Below are positions 17,739-25,471 of a stretch of 32,816 bases of DNA, in pieces; the stretch's first letter is position 1, and each line of letters starts with the position of its first letter. Origin of the DNA: Alphaproteobacteria bacterium (GTDB lineage: Bacteria > Pseudomonadota > Alphaproteobacteria > ATCC43930 > CGMCC-115725); assembly GCA_019238055.1 (NCBI GenBank), contig JAFAOB010000274.1, positions 1 through 32,816 of the forward strand, written 5' to 3'. The notes under the pieces were generated by a model. The model searched no databases. It saw only the letters and a list, made by a program, of their open reading frames with translations, and was not told where the DNA came from. The translations under genes and the position numbers were made by a program.

Positions 17739-18416
17739 ATGCCGACATTTCCGGGGCAGGTGCTTTGCACAACCGGGCTCTTGGCCGAAGCGAGAATTGC
17801 ACGGGCCGCCGGTTTTTCGACTGTGGTTGGCGGCGGAGACCGCCACCGCACCGCGGCGCTCGTCGAACGCGCAGTGCGGCATGCGAACTGCCTTGTCAGC
17901 TTTGGCATCGCCGGTGGCCTCGCGCCGCAGTTGCGCGCGGGCGACGTCGTCATTTCCACCGAGGTGCTGGCTGACGGTGATCGCTGGCAAAGCGAAGAAG
18001 CATTTCGCACTCGGATCGCGGGGCTTGCGGCCAAGATCGGTGCCGTCGAAGGTCCGGTGCTCGGAACCTCGAGGGTCATGGCCAGCACCGACGAAAAGCG
18101 CCGAACCTGGGACGAGACAGGCGCACTCGCCGCCGATCTCGAAAGCGATGTTGTGGCGCGTATCGCCGAATCGGCCGGTATTCCGTTCGTCGTCGTGCGC
18201 ACAATCGCAGACAGCGCGTATCGGGCGCTGCCGCCGGCGGCGCTTATTCCATTGGGCGCAAATGGCACCCCAAAATTGGCTCGGGTGCTCGCCTCGGTAG
18301 CGCGCCGCCCGCGGCAAGTCGCGGCGCTGGTCGGGTTGGCGCGCGAAACCCGGACCGCGCTGGCGGCGCTAGTGCTGCCCGCCCGCGCTCTGCACGGTCT
18401 CGTCGCGGCGGTCTAA
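17739..18416 (+). CDS. hpnG: Adenosylhopane nucleosidase/phosphorylase HpnG
   Basis: I chose the ATG at 17739, behind GGGGA, giving 225 residues that begin with conserved sequence (LCTTGLLAEARIARAAG). A TTG at 17631 would add 36 unconserved-looking residues. The nucleoside-phosphorylase fold is seen in VSFGIAGGLAPQLRAGDVVI near 53-72 and in DLESDVVARIAESAGIPFVV, which holds the acidic nucleoside-binding residue. HpnG removes adenine from adenosylhopane to give a ribosylhopane, the step before bacteriohopanetetrol. It is on the same strand as shc but after 144 bases, so may be transcribed with it. Its last 48 bases overlap the end of hpnH on the other strand. Confidence 0.92.
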   Translation: MPTFPGQVLCTTGLLAEARIARAAGFSTVVGGGDRHRTAALVERAVRHANCLVSFGIAGGLAPQLRAGDVVISTEVLADGDRWQSEEAFRTRIAGLAAKIGAVEGPVLGTSRVMASTDEKRRTWDETGALAADLESDVVARIAESAGIPFVVVRTIADSAYRALPPAALIPLGANGTPKLARVLASVARRPRQVAALVGLARETRTALAALVLPARALHGLVAAV

Positions 18417-19511
18417 CCGAGCCATCATCTCGGCGACATGCCGAGAGAGAACATATTCGGCGGGGCGCTGGTGATCGAGGGGGATTTCCGGCGCCATCTC
18501 GCCTTTGGTGCGCACCCCGCGTAGCGCCACTCTCAGCACCTTCAGCGGATGGCGTACCGAATCCACGACGGCGGTGGCCTCATAACCGCTATGGACCATG
18601 CAGTCGGCGCATTTTTCATAATGGCCGGTGCCGTAAGCGTCCCAGTCGGTATCCTCCATCAATTCCTTGAAGGTCTTGGCATAACCTTCGCCGAGCAGGT
18701 AACAGGGCCGCTGCCAGCCAAAGACGTTGCGTGTCGGATTGCCCCAAGGTGTGCACCGATAGGCTTGATTGCCGGCCAGGAAATCGAGGAACAGGCTCGA
18801 TTGATTGAACGACCAGCGGCCGCGGTCATGCGCGAAAATATCGCGGAACAGTTCCTTGGTGCGGCGGCGGTTCAGAAAATGCTCCTGATCGGGCGCACGC
18901 TCATAGGCATAGCCCGGCGACACGGTGATTCCGTCAATGCCCATGGCACTGACTTCATCGAAAAACCGGGCGACGCGTTCCGGCTCCGCCGTGTCGAATA
19001 GGGTAGAGTTGATGTTGACGCGAAAGCCGCGTCGCTTCGCTTCCGCGATCGCCGCGACCGCGCGATCGTAGACCCCCTCCTGGCACACTGTTCGGTCGTG
19101 CTCTTCACGCTCGCCATCGAGATGCACCGTCCAGGCGAAATTGGGATGCGGCTGGAATTGATCGATTTTCTTCTCGAGCAATAGCGCATTGGTGCACAGA
19201 TATACGAACTTTTTCCGACCGATAATCCCCTTGACGATGTCCCCGATGTCGCGGTGCAGCAACGGCTCGCCGCCGGCGAGCACCACGACCGGTGCGCCGC
19301 ACTCATTGACGGCTTCGAGGCACTCAGCGACGCTCAGACGCTGATTGAGGATCGCGTCCGGATAATCGATTTTGCCGCAGCCGGCGCAGGCGAGATTGCA
19401 GCGGAACAGCGGTTCGAGCATCAACACCAGCGGATAGCGCTCGATGCCGCGCAGATGCCGTCCGAGGACATACGCCCCGACACGGATGGTTTGCCGCAAT
19501 GGAATGCCCAC
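18369..19511 (-). CDS. hpnH: Radical-SAM adenosylhopane synthase HpnH
   Basis: A 380-residue radical S-adenosylmethionine enzyme. The iron-sulfur cluster motif CNLACAGC supplies Cys38, Cys42 and Cys45, and VVLAGGEPLLHRD near residues 75-87 is the SAM-binding GGEP region. A second cysteine set occurs late (KCADCMVHSGYE). HpnH joins the 5-prime-deoxyadenosyl group to hopene to form adenosylhopane, the first side-chain step of extended hopanoids. It is transcribed opposite to hpnG, which acts on its product, and the two genes overlap tail to tail by 48 bases. ispH lies 50 bases upstream on the same strand and is probably co-transcribed. Confidence 0.95.
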   Translation of the reverse strand: MGIPLRQTIRVGAYVLGRHLRGIERYPLVLMLEPLFRCNLACAGCGKIDYPDAILNQRLSVAECLEAVNECGAPVVVLAGGEPLLHRDIGDIVKGIIGRKKFVYLCTNALLLEKKIDQFQPHPNFAWTVHLDGEREEHDRTVCQEGVYDRAVAAIAEAKRRGFRVNINSTLFDTAEPERVARFFDEVSAMGIDGITVSPGYAYERAPDQEHFLNRRRTKELFRDIFAHDRGRWSFNQSSLFLDFLAGNQAYRCTPWGNPTRNVFGWQRPCYLLGEGYAKTFKELMEDTDWDAYGTGHYEKCADCMVHSGYEATAVVDSVRHPLKVLRVALRGVRTKGEMAPEIPLDHQRPAEYVLSRHVAEMMARLDRRDETVQSAGGQH

Positions 19512-19561
19512 GACACAGCCTCTTCAGAGATTTGCGTTCAAAAAGTCAGCTGGCAAAAACG

Positions 19562-20497
19562 TCAGCCGGCCGCGCCCTCGGCGAGTTGCGGCGGCATGCG
19601 GAAGCGCACGTTTTCGGTCACCCCCGACAGTTCCTCGACCTCGATCTCCGCCAGATCGCGCAGACGGTCGATCAGCGCTTTGACCAATTCGGCGGGAGCT
19701 GAGGCGCCCGCTGTAATGCCGACTGCCGAGGCATCTTTGAGCCAGCGCGGATCGAGCGCCGCGGCATCTTCGATCAAATAACTCGGCACCCCGCTTTCTG
19801 CGGCGATTTCGCGCAGCCGGTTTGAATTCGAGCTGTTCGGAGCGCCCACAACCAGCACGACATCGACCATCGCCGCGAGATTGCGTGCCGCCCGCTGGCG
19901 ATTTTGCGTGGCGTAGCAGATGTCCTTGGTGTCGGGGCCGACAATGGTCGGAAAACGCGCCTTCAGCGCCTCGATCACCGCGTGCGTATCATCGACGCTG
20001 AGTGTCGTTTGGGTGATAAAAGCGAGCTTGTCGGGGTTGGAAACCTGCAGCCCGGCCACCTCTTCCGGTGTCGAGATCAAATGCACGCGGCCGATGATAC
20101 GACCCATCGTGCCGACAATTTCGGGGTGGCCGGCATGCCCGATCAGAATGATCTCGCGGCCCTGGTTCGCATAACGCTGGCCTTCGATGTGCACCTTTGA
20201 GACGAGCGGGCAAGTTGCATCAATGACCGGCAGCCCGCGTGCCCCGGCACGCTCCTCGATCGCGCTGGCGACGCCGTGGGCGCTGAAAATCGTGACATTA
20301 CCCGGCGGGATCTCGTCGATTTCGTCCACAAAATAGGCGCCTTTGGCGCGCAGACGCTCGACCACATGGCGGTTATGGACGATCTCGTGACGCACATAGA
20401 TCGGCGGCCCATATTTATCGAGAGCGCGCTCGACGATCTCGATCGCTCGTTCGACCCCGGCGCAGAAGCCTCGCGGCTGAGCTAGCACGACACGCAT
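19562..20497 (-). CDS. ispH: 4-hydroxy-3-methylbut-2-enyl diphosphate reductase IspH
   Basis: A 311-residue IspH of normal length. The three iron-sulfur ligands are present: Cys12 in [12 protein letters not shown], Cys96 in [11 protein letters not shown], and Cys194 in [10 protein letters not shown]. Substrate contacts are also kept: His41, His74 in FSAHG, and His124/Glu126 in GHAGHPE. It catalyses the last step of the methylerythritol phosphate pathway, making IPP and DMAPP. Its place inside the hopanoid locus, upstream of hpnH on the same strand, links precursor supply to hopanoid production. The ATG at 20497 begins the conserved sequence directly. A 171-base divergent gap separates it from hpnI. 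Confidence 0.97.
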   Translation of the reverse strand: MRVVLAQPRGFCAGVERAIEIVERALDKYGPPIYVRHEIVHNRHVVERLRAKGAYFVDEIDEIPPGNVTIFSAHGVASAIEERAGARGLPVIDATCPLVSKVHIEGQRYANQGREIILIGHAGHPEIVGTMGRIIGRVHLISTPEEVAGLQVSNPDKLAFITQTTLSVDDTHAVIEALKARFPTIVGPDTKDICYATQNRQRAARNLAAMVDVVLVVGAPNSSNSNRLREIAAESGVPSYLIEDAAALDPRWLKDASAVGITAGASAPAELVKALIDRLRDLAEIEVEELSGVTENVRFRMPPQLAEGAAG

Positions 20498-20596
20498 GAT
20501 CTTGCCTCATCACCCCGACGACAGGCCGAACCTGCCAACGCAATCGATTATATGTGAGCACGGTTGCGCTGCTACCAATTGCGGCGGCTTGCATTG

Positions 20597-20621
20597 GGAA
20601 CGCGCACCGGTGCCTTTCGTT
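20597..20621 (+). promoter_or_regulatory. Candidate EcfG-type general stress promoter upstream of hpnI
   Basis: The sequence GGAAC, 16 bases, then CGTT lies 48 bases before the hpnI start in the correct orientation. This matches the alphaproteobacterial EcfG sigma-factor consensus (GGAAC-N16/17-CGTT) exactly. I found no other match in the intergenic regions of the window. Confidence 0.6.
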
Positions 20622-20668
20622 TCCGAGACCGCTATCTAACCGGATTTCGGTCCGACGCGGTTTGTTGA

Positions 20669-21814
20669 ATGAGTTTGGGAATGGGTTCGGCTCTCCCGAT
20701 TGTTGCCGTGGTCCTCGCCAGCTGGCTTTGCCTCGGCGGTCAGGTGCTGGCCGCCCTTCGCTTCGCCCGGCGGCCGCTTGCGGGCGCGGAAACGGGTAAG
20801 CAGCCGCCGGTTTCCATCCTTAAGCCTCTGCATGGCGCCGAGCCTGGGCTTTACGAGAACCTCCGTTCATTTGTCGAGCAGGACTATCCGTCGGTCCAGA
20901 TCGTGCTCGGCGTCAACAGCCCGCAAGACGCGGCGCTCGAGGCCGCACGGGTGCTGATCCGCGACGTCCCCGAGACCGATATCGCGCTCGTCGTTGACAG
21001 CCATATCCGCGGCAGCAACCAAAAGGTCTCCAATCTCGAAAACATGCTGACGGCCGTGCAGCACGACACGTTGGTCCTGGCCGACAGCGACATGCGGGTC
21101 GATCGAGGCTATCTCGATGCGGTGACGGCACCGCTGCGGGATTCGCGAATCGGCGTCGTGACCTGCCTCTACAAAGGCGTCTCGACCGGTGGGCTGTGGT
21201 CGGATTTGGGCGCATTGCAGATCAATTTCGCATTCCTGCCGAATGCGCTCTTAGCCGATGCATTGGGGATCGGGGGCGGCTGTTTTGGCGCCACGATCGC
21301 GCTCACCCGTGCGACTCTCGGCCGCATCGGCGGCTTTGCACCATTTCGCGACGAGCTCGCCGACGACCATCGATTGGGCGACGCCATTCGAGCAGTTGGG
21401 CTGGACGTGATGCTGTCGCGCTACCTCGTCGAGGACCTGGTGTACGAGCCGAGCTTTGCCGCACTTTGGCGGCACGAGCTGCGCTGGGCGCGTACAATGC
21501 GCGGACTGGCGCCGATCGGATATGTCGGATCGGTCGCGACCCACCCGCTGGCGATCACCTTCTTCGCCGCCGCAGCGAGCGGCTTCGCAGCAGGCGCTTG
21601 CCTGCTGTTCGCGGTCACTTTGCTGTTGCGATGGGCCGCAGCGGGAGCCGTCGCGCGAGCTCTCGGGCTGTCGACAACGCGATTGTGGCTGTTGCCACTG
21701 CGCGATGGCTTGTCCTTTTCCGTGTTTGTCGCCAGCTTTTTTGTTCGGCGCGTCCGGTGGCGGGACCTCAGCCTCGATGTCGCACCAAATGGTCGCATGA
21801 CCGTCGCCGATTGA
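20669..21814 (+). CDS. hpnI: Hopanoid glycosyltransferase HpnI (GT2, ceramide-glucosyltransferase-like)
   Basis: A 381-residue membrane-bound family-2 glycosyltransferase. An N-terminal membrane segment (residues about 8-30) is followed by the catalytic domain with PVSILKPLHGAEPGLYENL, the DxD-like LADSDMRVD (Asp139 and Asp141), the ELADDHRLGDA acidic motif near 229-239, and RHELRW at 268-273, corresponding to the (Q/R)xxRW motif. Hydrophobic helices close the C-terminus. In Burkholderia cenocepacia HpnI attaches N-acetylglucosamine to bacteriohopanetetrol. An alternative start four codons in (20681) is possible. It is followed after 14 bases by hpnJ. A stress-type promoter motif lies upstream. 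Confidence 0.92.
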   Translation: MSLGMGSALPIVAVVLASWLCLGGQVLAALRFARRPLAGAETGKQPPVSILKPLHGAEPGLYENLRSFVEQDYPSVQIVLGVNSPQDAALEAARVLIRDVPETDIALVVDSHIRGSNQKVSNLENMLTAVQHDTLVLADSDMRVDRGYLDAVTAPLRDSRIGVVTCLYKGVSTGGLWSDLGALQINFAFLPNALLADALGIGGGCFGATIALTRATLGRIGGFAPFRDELADDHRLGDAIRAVGLDVMLSRYLVEDLVYEPSFAALWRHELRWARTMRGLAPIGYVGSVATHPLAITFFAAAASGFAAGACLLFAVTLLLRWAAAGAVARALGLSTTRLWLLPLRDGLSFSVFVASFFVRRVRWRDLSLDVAPNGRMTVAD

Positions 21815-21828
21815 GTAAGGGTATTCTG

Positions 21829-23253
21829 ATGAAGACCTTGTTCCTGCATCCGCCGTCCTTCGACGGCTTTGATGGCGGCGCTGGTTCGCGTTATCAGGCG
21901 CGGCGCGAGATCCGCTCGTTCTGGTATCCGACCTGGCTCGCTCAGCCGGCCGCATTGGTTCCCGAGAGCCGCCTCGTCGATGCGCCGCCGGCAAAGCTCA
22001 AACTCGGCGATGTTCTGCCGCTCGCCGCCGATTACGAGCTGGTTGTCCTGCACACCTCGACCCCGTCCTTTGCTTCGGATGTCAGGGTCGCCCAAGCACT
22101 GAAGGACGCCAATCCGCGCCTGAAGATCGGCATGGTCGGCGCCAAAGTGGCGGTCGAACCGGAGGAGAGCCTCCAGGCGTCATCCGCTCTCGACTTTGTC
22201 GCCCGCGAAGAATTCGATTTCACGATCAAGGAGGTCGCCGAGGGCCGAGCCTTCGATGCGATCGACGGCCTCAGCTATCGCACGCCGAGCGGCACCATCA
22301 GCCACAATCGCGATCGCGCGATCCTCGAAGACATGGACCAGCTGCCGTTTGTCAGCGCGGTCTATAAGCGTGACCTCAAGATCGAAAACTATTTTATCGG
22401 GTATTTACTGCATCCGTATCTGTCGCTCTACACCGGGCGCGGCTGCCGCTCGAAATGCACGTTTTGCCTGTGGCCGCAAACGGTCGGGGGGCATCGCTAC
22501 CGGGTGCGCAGCGTCGCTCATGTCGTCGAAGAGATCCGCCTCGCCAAGAGCTGGTTTCCGCAAGTAAAGGAGTTTTTCTTCGACGACGATACCTTTACCG
22601 ACGACCGGCCGCGCGCCGAGGCGATCGCCCGCGAGTTGGGCAGGCTCGGCGTCACCTGGTCGTGCAATGCCAAGGCGAATGTGCCGCGTTCGACCCTCGA
22701 GATTCTGCGCGACAACGGGCTGCGGCTGTTGTTGGTCGGGTACGAGACCGGTAACCAGCAGATCCTCAACAACATTAAAAAGGGGATGCGGATCGATATC
22801 GCGCGCCGCTTTACCAAGGATTGTCACGAGCTCGGGATCACGATCCACGGCACCTTTATTCTCGGGCTGCCCGGCGAGACCAAGGAGACGATCGAGGAGA
22901 CGATCCGCTTTGCCGGCGAAATCAACCCGCACACGATCCAGGTATCGCTCGCCGCCCCTTATCCCGGAACCTATCTCTATCGCCAGGCGGTCGAGAATGG
23001 CTGGCTTGATACGAGCCATGCCGAATTGATCGACGATCACGGGGTGCAGATAGCACCCTTGCATTATCCGCACCTGTCGCACACCGAGATCTTTGAGTCG
23101 CTCGAAACCTTCTATAAACGTTTCTATTTCCGCCGCCGGAAAATTGCCGCGCTGGTCGCCGAAATGATCAAGAGCCCGCAAATGATGCGCCGGCGGCTGC
23201 GCGAGGGTGTCGAGTTTTTCCAGTTTCTGCGCAGTCGCGAGATGACCGGCTGA
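21829..23253 (+). CDS. hpnJ: Radical-SAM hopanoid cyclitol-ether enzyme HpnJ
   Basis: Started at the ATG at 21829 behind AAGGG, this 474-residue protein has an N-terminal region resembling a B12-binding-type fold, followed by a radical-SAM domain with GRGCRSKCTFCLWPQ (Cys206, Cys210, Cys213). Further family features are FFDDDTFTDD near 250, LLLVGYETGNQQIL, and GTFILGLPGETKET near 345. HpnJ is required to turn the glucosamine head group of bacteriohopanetetrol into the five-membered cyclitol ether, a ring contraction. It follows hpnI by 14 bases. The 145-base gap after it carries no gene. Confidence 0.93.
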   Translation: MKTLFLHPPSFDGFDGGAGSRYQARREIRSFWYPTWLAQPAALVPESRLVDAPPAKLKLGDVLPLAADYELVVLHTSTPSFASDVRVAQALKDANPRLKIGMVGAKVAVEPEESLQASSALDFVAREEFDFTIKEVAEGRAFDAIDGLSYRTPSGTISHNRDRAILEDMDQLPFVSAVYKRDLKIENYFIGYLLHPYLSLYTGRGCRSKCTFCLWPQTVGGHRYRVRSVAHVVEEIRLAKSWFPQVKEFFFDDDTFTDDRPRAEAIARELGRLGVTWSCNAKANVPRSTLEILRDNGLRLLLVGYETGNQQILNNIKKGMRIDIARRFTKDCHELGITIHGTFILGLPGETKETIEETIRFAGEINPHTIQVSLAAPYPGTYLYRQAVENGWLDTSHAELIDDHGVQIAPLHYPHLSHTEIFESLETFYKRFYFRRRKIAALVAEMIKSPQMMRRRLREGVEFFQFLRSREMTG

Positions 23254-23398
23254 ACGCGGTCCTTTACAAGCGCGCACCGGCCGCGATGATCCAATCGAAT
23301 ACGCGGTCTCTTTCTTACACCATTGTGGATAGGCTTGCGGGCTCTGCTGTTCACGCAAATCAGACATTTGTTTTGGCTCAAGGCTCAAGGAGCAGCGG

Positions 23399-24331
23399 AT
23401 GAAAGTCGGAATTATCGGTGCGGGGGCGGTAGGCGCAGCCTGTCTGACCGCCTTGATCACCCGCGGCTGTGCCCGGGAGATCGTCGTTGTCAATCGTAAT
23501 CGGGAACGGGCGCGCGGATTGGTAACTGACGCGCGATACGGGGCCGTGCTGCTTCCCGCAATCGAGCTTCGCGATGGAGACTATGCCGATCTTAAAGATG
23601 CGGATTTGATCCTGCTGACTGCCGGTCTCAATGAAAAAACCGGTGGCGCCACCGACCGTAGCGATCCTCGCGGCCGCCTGCGTCTGCTCGATGCCAATGT
23701 CGCCGCCTACAAGGAAATCGTCCCTCGTTTGCATGCGGCGGCGCCGCAAGCAATGGTCCTCGTTGTCACCGATCCGCCCGATCCGCTCGCCGACGTCGTA
23801 CGCATGCTGGGTCACGAACGGGTTCTCAGCACCGGGACCTATCTCGACAGCCTGCGTTTCCGCTATCATTTGGGGCGGCGGCTCCGCGTCAGCCCGGCGA
23901 GCGTCGAGGCGCAGGTTTTGGGCGAGCACGGAACTTCTGAAGTCTTCGTGTGGTCCTCGGCCCGCATCGCTGGAGCGCCCGCGCTCGAGCTGTTGGCAGA
24001 ATCCGAAGACGATCGCGCAAAGCTCAGCAAGGACATCGAAGACGAGGTGCGCTATGCGAATATCGCGATCATTGAGGGGATTGGCGCGAGCCAGCATGGC
24101 ATCGGCATGGTTTCGGCGCGGATCGCTGAAATCGTGTTGCGCGACGAGCGGGCCGTGATCCCGATTGGTTCTTTCAACCATCGGTACGGTGTCACACTTA
24201 CATTGCCGAGTGTTCTGGGTCACGACGGCGCCATCGAGATCTGCGAGCCTGCAATGTCCGAGGGTGAGCGCCAAGCGTTGCAGCGCAGTGCCGAGACACT
24301 CAAATCGGCAATCGAGCAGATCAGGATTTGA
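23399..24331 (+). CDS. Atypical lactate/malate dehydrogenase-family protein within the hopanoid locus
   Basis: A 310-residue protein of the L-lactate/malate dehydrogenase family with a strong AAGGAG site. Retained are the nucleotide loop GIIGAGAVG, Asp150 and Arg153 in YLDSLRFR, and the catalytic His177 in LGEHG. Several key positions differ. The loop that normally reads NQKPGETRLDL is NEKTGG followed by about seven extra residues, placing Glu79 where lactate enzymes have Gln and malate enzymes Arg. The usual TNPVD is TDPPD, and GEHGD is GEHGT. The acidic residue after beta strand 2 is Asn32, followed by Arg33 and Arg35, which suggests NADP preference (inference). Sitting between hpnJ and hpnK, it may act on a hopanoid head-group or sugar intermediate, but plain 2-hydroxyacid metabolism cannot be excluded. 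Confidence 0.8.
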   Translation: MKVGIIGAGAVGAACLTALITRGCAREIVVVNRNRERARGLVTDARYGAVLLPAIELRDGDYADLKDADLILLTAGLNEKTGGATDRSDPRGRLRLLDANVAAYKEIVPRLHAAAPQAMVLVVTDPPDPLADVVRMLGHERVLSTGTYLDSLRFRYHLGRRLRVSPASVEAQVLGEHGTSEVFVWSSARIAGAPALELLAESEDDRAKLSKDIEDEVRYANIAIIEGIGASQHGIGMVSARIAEIVLRDERAVIPIGSFNHRYGVTLTLPSVLGHDGAIEICEPAMSEGERQALQRSAETLKSAIEQIRI

Positions 24332-24360
24332 GACGAGCTTCCGCGCCTCGGACACAACCT

Positions 24361-24372
24361 GGAACCGGTTCC
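24361..24372. promoter_or_regulatory. 12-base perfect palindrome upstream of hpnK
   Basis: GGAACCGGTTCC is a perfect palindrome in the 97-base gap between the dehydrogenase gene and hpnK. Such a dyad could be a repressor operator, but no regulator is known for it here. Confidence 0.3.
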
Positions 24373-24428
24373 CCGGTCGGGGCCTATGATAATCGGGCGT
24401 TGGCCGGCTCGCCGTCGGTCGAGCCGCG

Positions 24429-25295
24429 ATGCGGCGGCTGATCGTCTGCGCCGACGATTTCGGGCTCGACACCGCGGTCAATGCGGCGGTCGAGGAAGGG
24501 CACAAGCGCGGCATTTTATCGACCGCGAGCCTGATGGTCGGTGCGCCGATGGCAGCCGATGCCGTCGAACGAGCCCGCTGCCTCCCCGAATTGCACGTCG
24601 GTCTCCATCTCGTGCTGGTCGATGGCCAGCCCGTGAGCCCGCCAGAGAACGTGCCGGGATTAGTCGGACGCGACGGCCGCTTTCTCTCGAATATGGCGCG
24701 GGCCGGCTTTCGGTTCTTCTTTCGCCCCGATATCAGGCGCCAGCTCGCGCACGAGATTAGAGCCCAGTTCGAGGCGTTTCACGCGACCGGCCTCGATCTC
24801 GATCACGTCAATACCCATAAGCACATGCATCTCCACCCGACGGTTGCCGATCTGATCCTCAAAATTGGGCGCGATTATCGCATGCGGTCGATGCGGGTCC
24901 CGGCCGAGCCGCGGGCGCCGCTGCGCCGCGCCTTCCCGCAAGAGCGCACTCCGCCCGTACTGTACCGCCCGTGGGTCGAGCGCCTGCGCCGCCGCCTGCG
25001 TGGCGCCGGGATGGTGGTCAACGACCATGTCTTCGGTCTCGCCTGGAGCGGCAGGATGGTTGAGGAACGGATATTGCGGCTGCTGCCATATCTGCCCGAG
25101 GGCGTCAGTGAGATTTATTGTCACCCGGCGACCGAGCGCAGTCCGGCGCTGGCCGCAGCGATGCCCGAATATCACCACACCGAGGAATTGGCGGCCTTGA
25201 CGAGCCCCGCGATTGCCGCCCGGATCGCAGCCCTCGGCATCGAGCTTTCGACCTACAGCGCGCTCGCCAGCTGGGCTGGAGGGTGCTCGCCGTAG
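24429..25295 (+). CDS. hpnK: Hopanoid N-deacetylase HpnK (YdjC/ChbG family)
   Basis: A 288-residue carbohydrate deacetylase of the YdjC fold. The metal-binding start LIVCADDFGLD supplies Asp9 and Asp10. His56 and His60 come from LHVGLHLVL, and the His cluster HVNTHKHMHLHP at 126-137 completes the site. HpnK removes the acetyl group from the N-acetylglucosaminyl hopanoid made by HpnI, giving the free amine used by HpnJ. It is separated from hpnJ by the atypical dehydrogenase gene. The stop codon lies inside the left arm of a palindromic repeat (25292-25385), so that repeat begins within the coding sequence. Confidence 0.93.
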   Translation: MRRLIVCADDFGLDTAVNAAVEEGHKRGILSTASLMVGAPMAADAVERARCLPELHVGLHLVLVDGQPVSPPENVPGLVGRDGRFLSNMARAGFRFFFRPDIRRQLAHEIRAQFEAFHATGLDLDHVNTHKHMHLHPTVADLILKIGRDYRMRSMRVPAEPRAPLRRAFPQERTPPVLYRPWVERLRRRLRGAGMVVNDHVFGLAWSGRMVEERILRLLPYLPEGVSEIYCHPATERSPALAAAMPEYHHTEELAALTSPAIAARIAALGIELSTYSALASWAGGCSP

Positions 25296-25385
25296 GATGG
25301 GCTGACCCCGGCCCTGATCCGGGGGAAGCCCATCGCGCGCCTCCGCGCCGGCGATGACGGGCTTCGCAAGCTCAGCCCATCCTAC
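25292..25385. repeat. REP-like palindromic element after hpnK
   Basis: Fourteen-base perfect inverted arms GTAGGATGGGCTGA (25292-25305) and TCAGCCCATCCTAC (25372-25385) enclose a nested, nearly matching hairpin (GAAGCCCATCGC against GCGATGACGGGCTTC). The left arm covers the hpnK stop codon. The structure resembles dispersed REP/BIME-type palindromes and could also end the hpnK transcript. Whether it is repeated in the genome cannot be seen from this window. Confidence 0.65.
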
Positions 25386-25471
25386 ACGCTATCGCAATTC
25401 TATAACAGCCCGACCCTGGACAGCGCGCTTTAACCAAACGATGATCCGTTCGGGGCCTGTGGAGTACGGCC

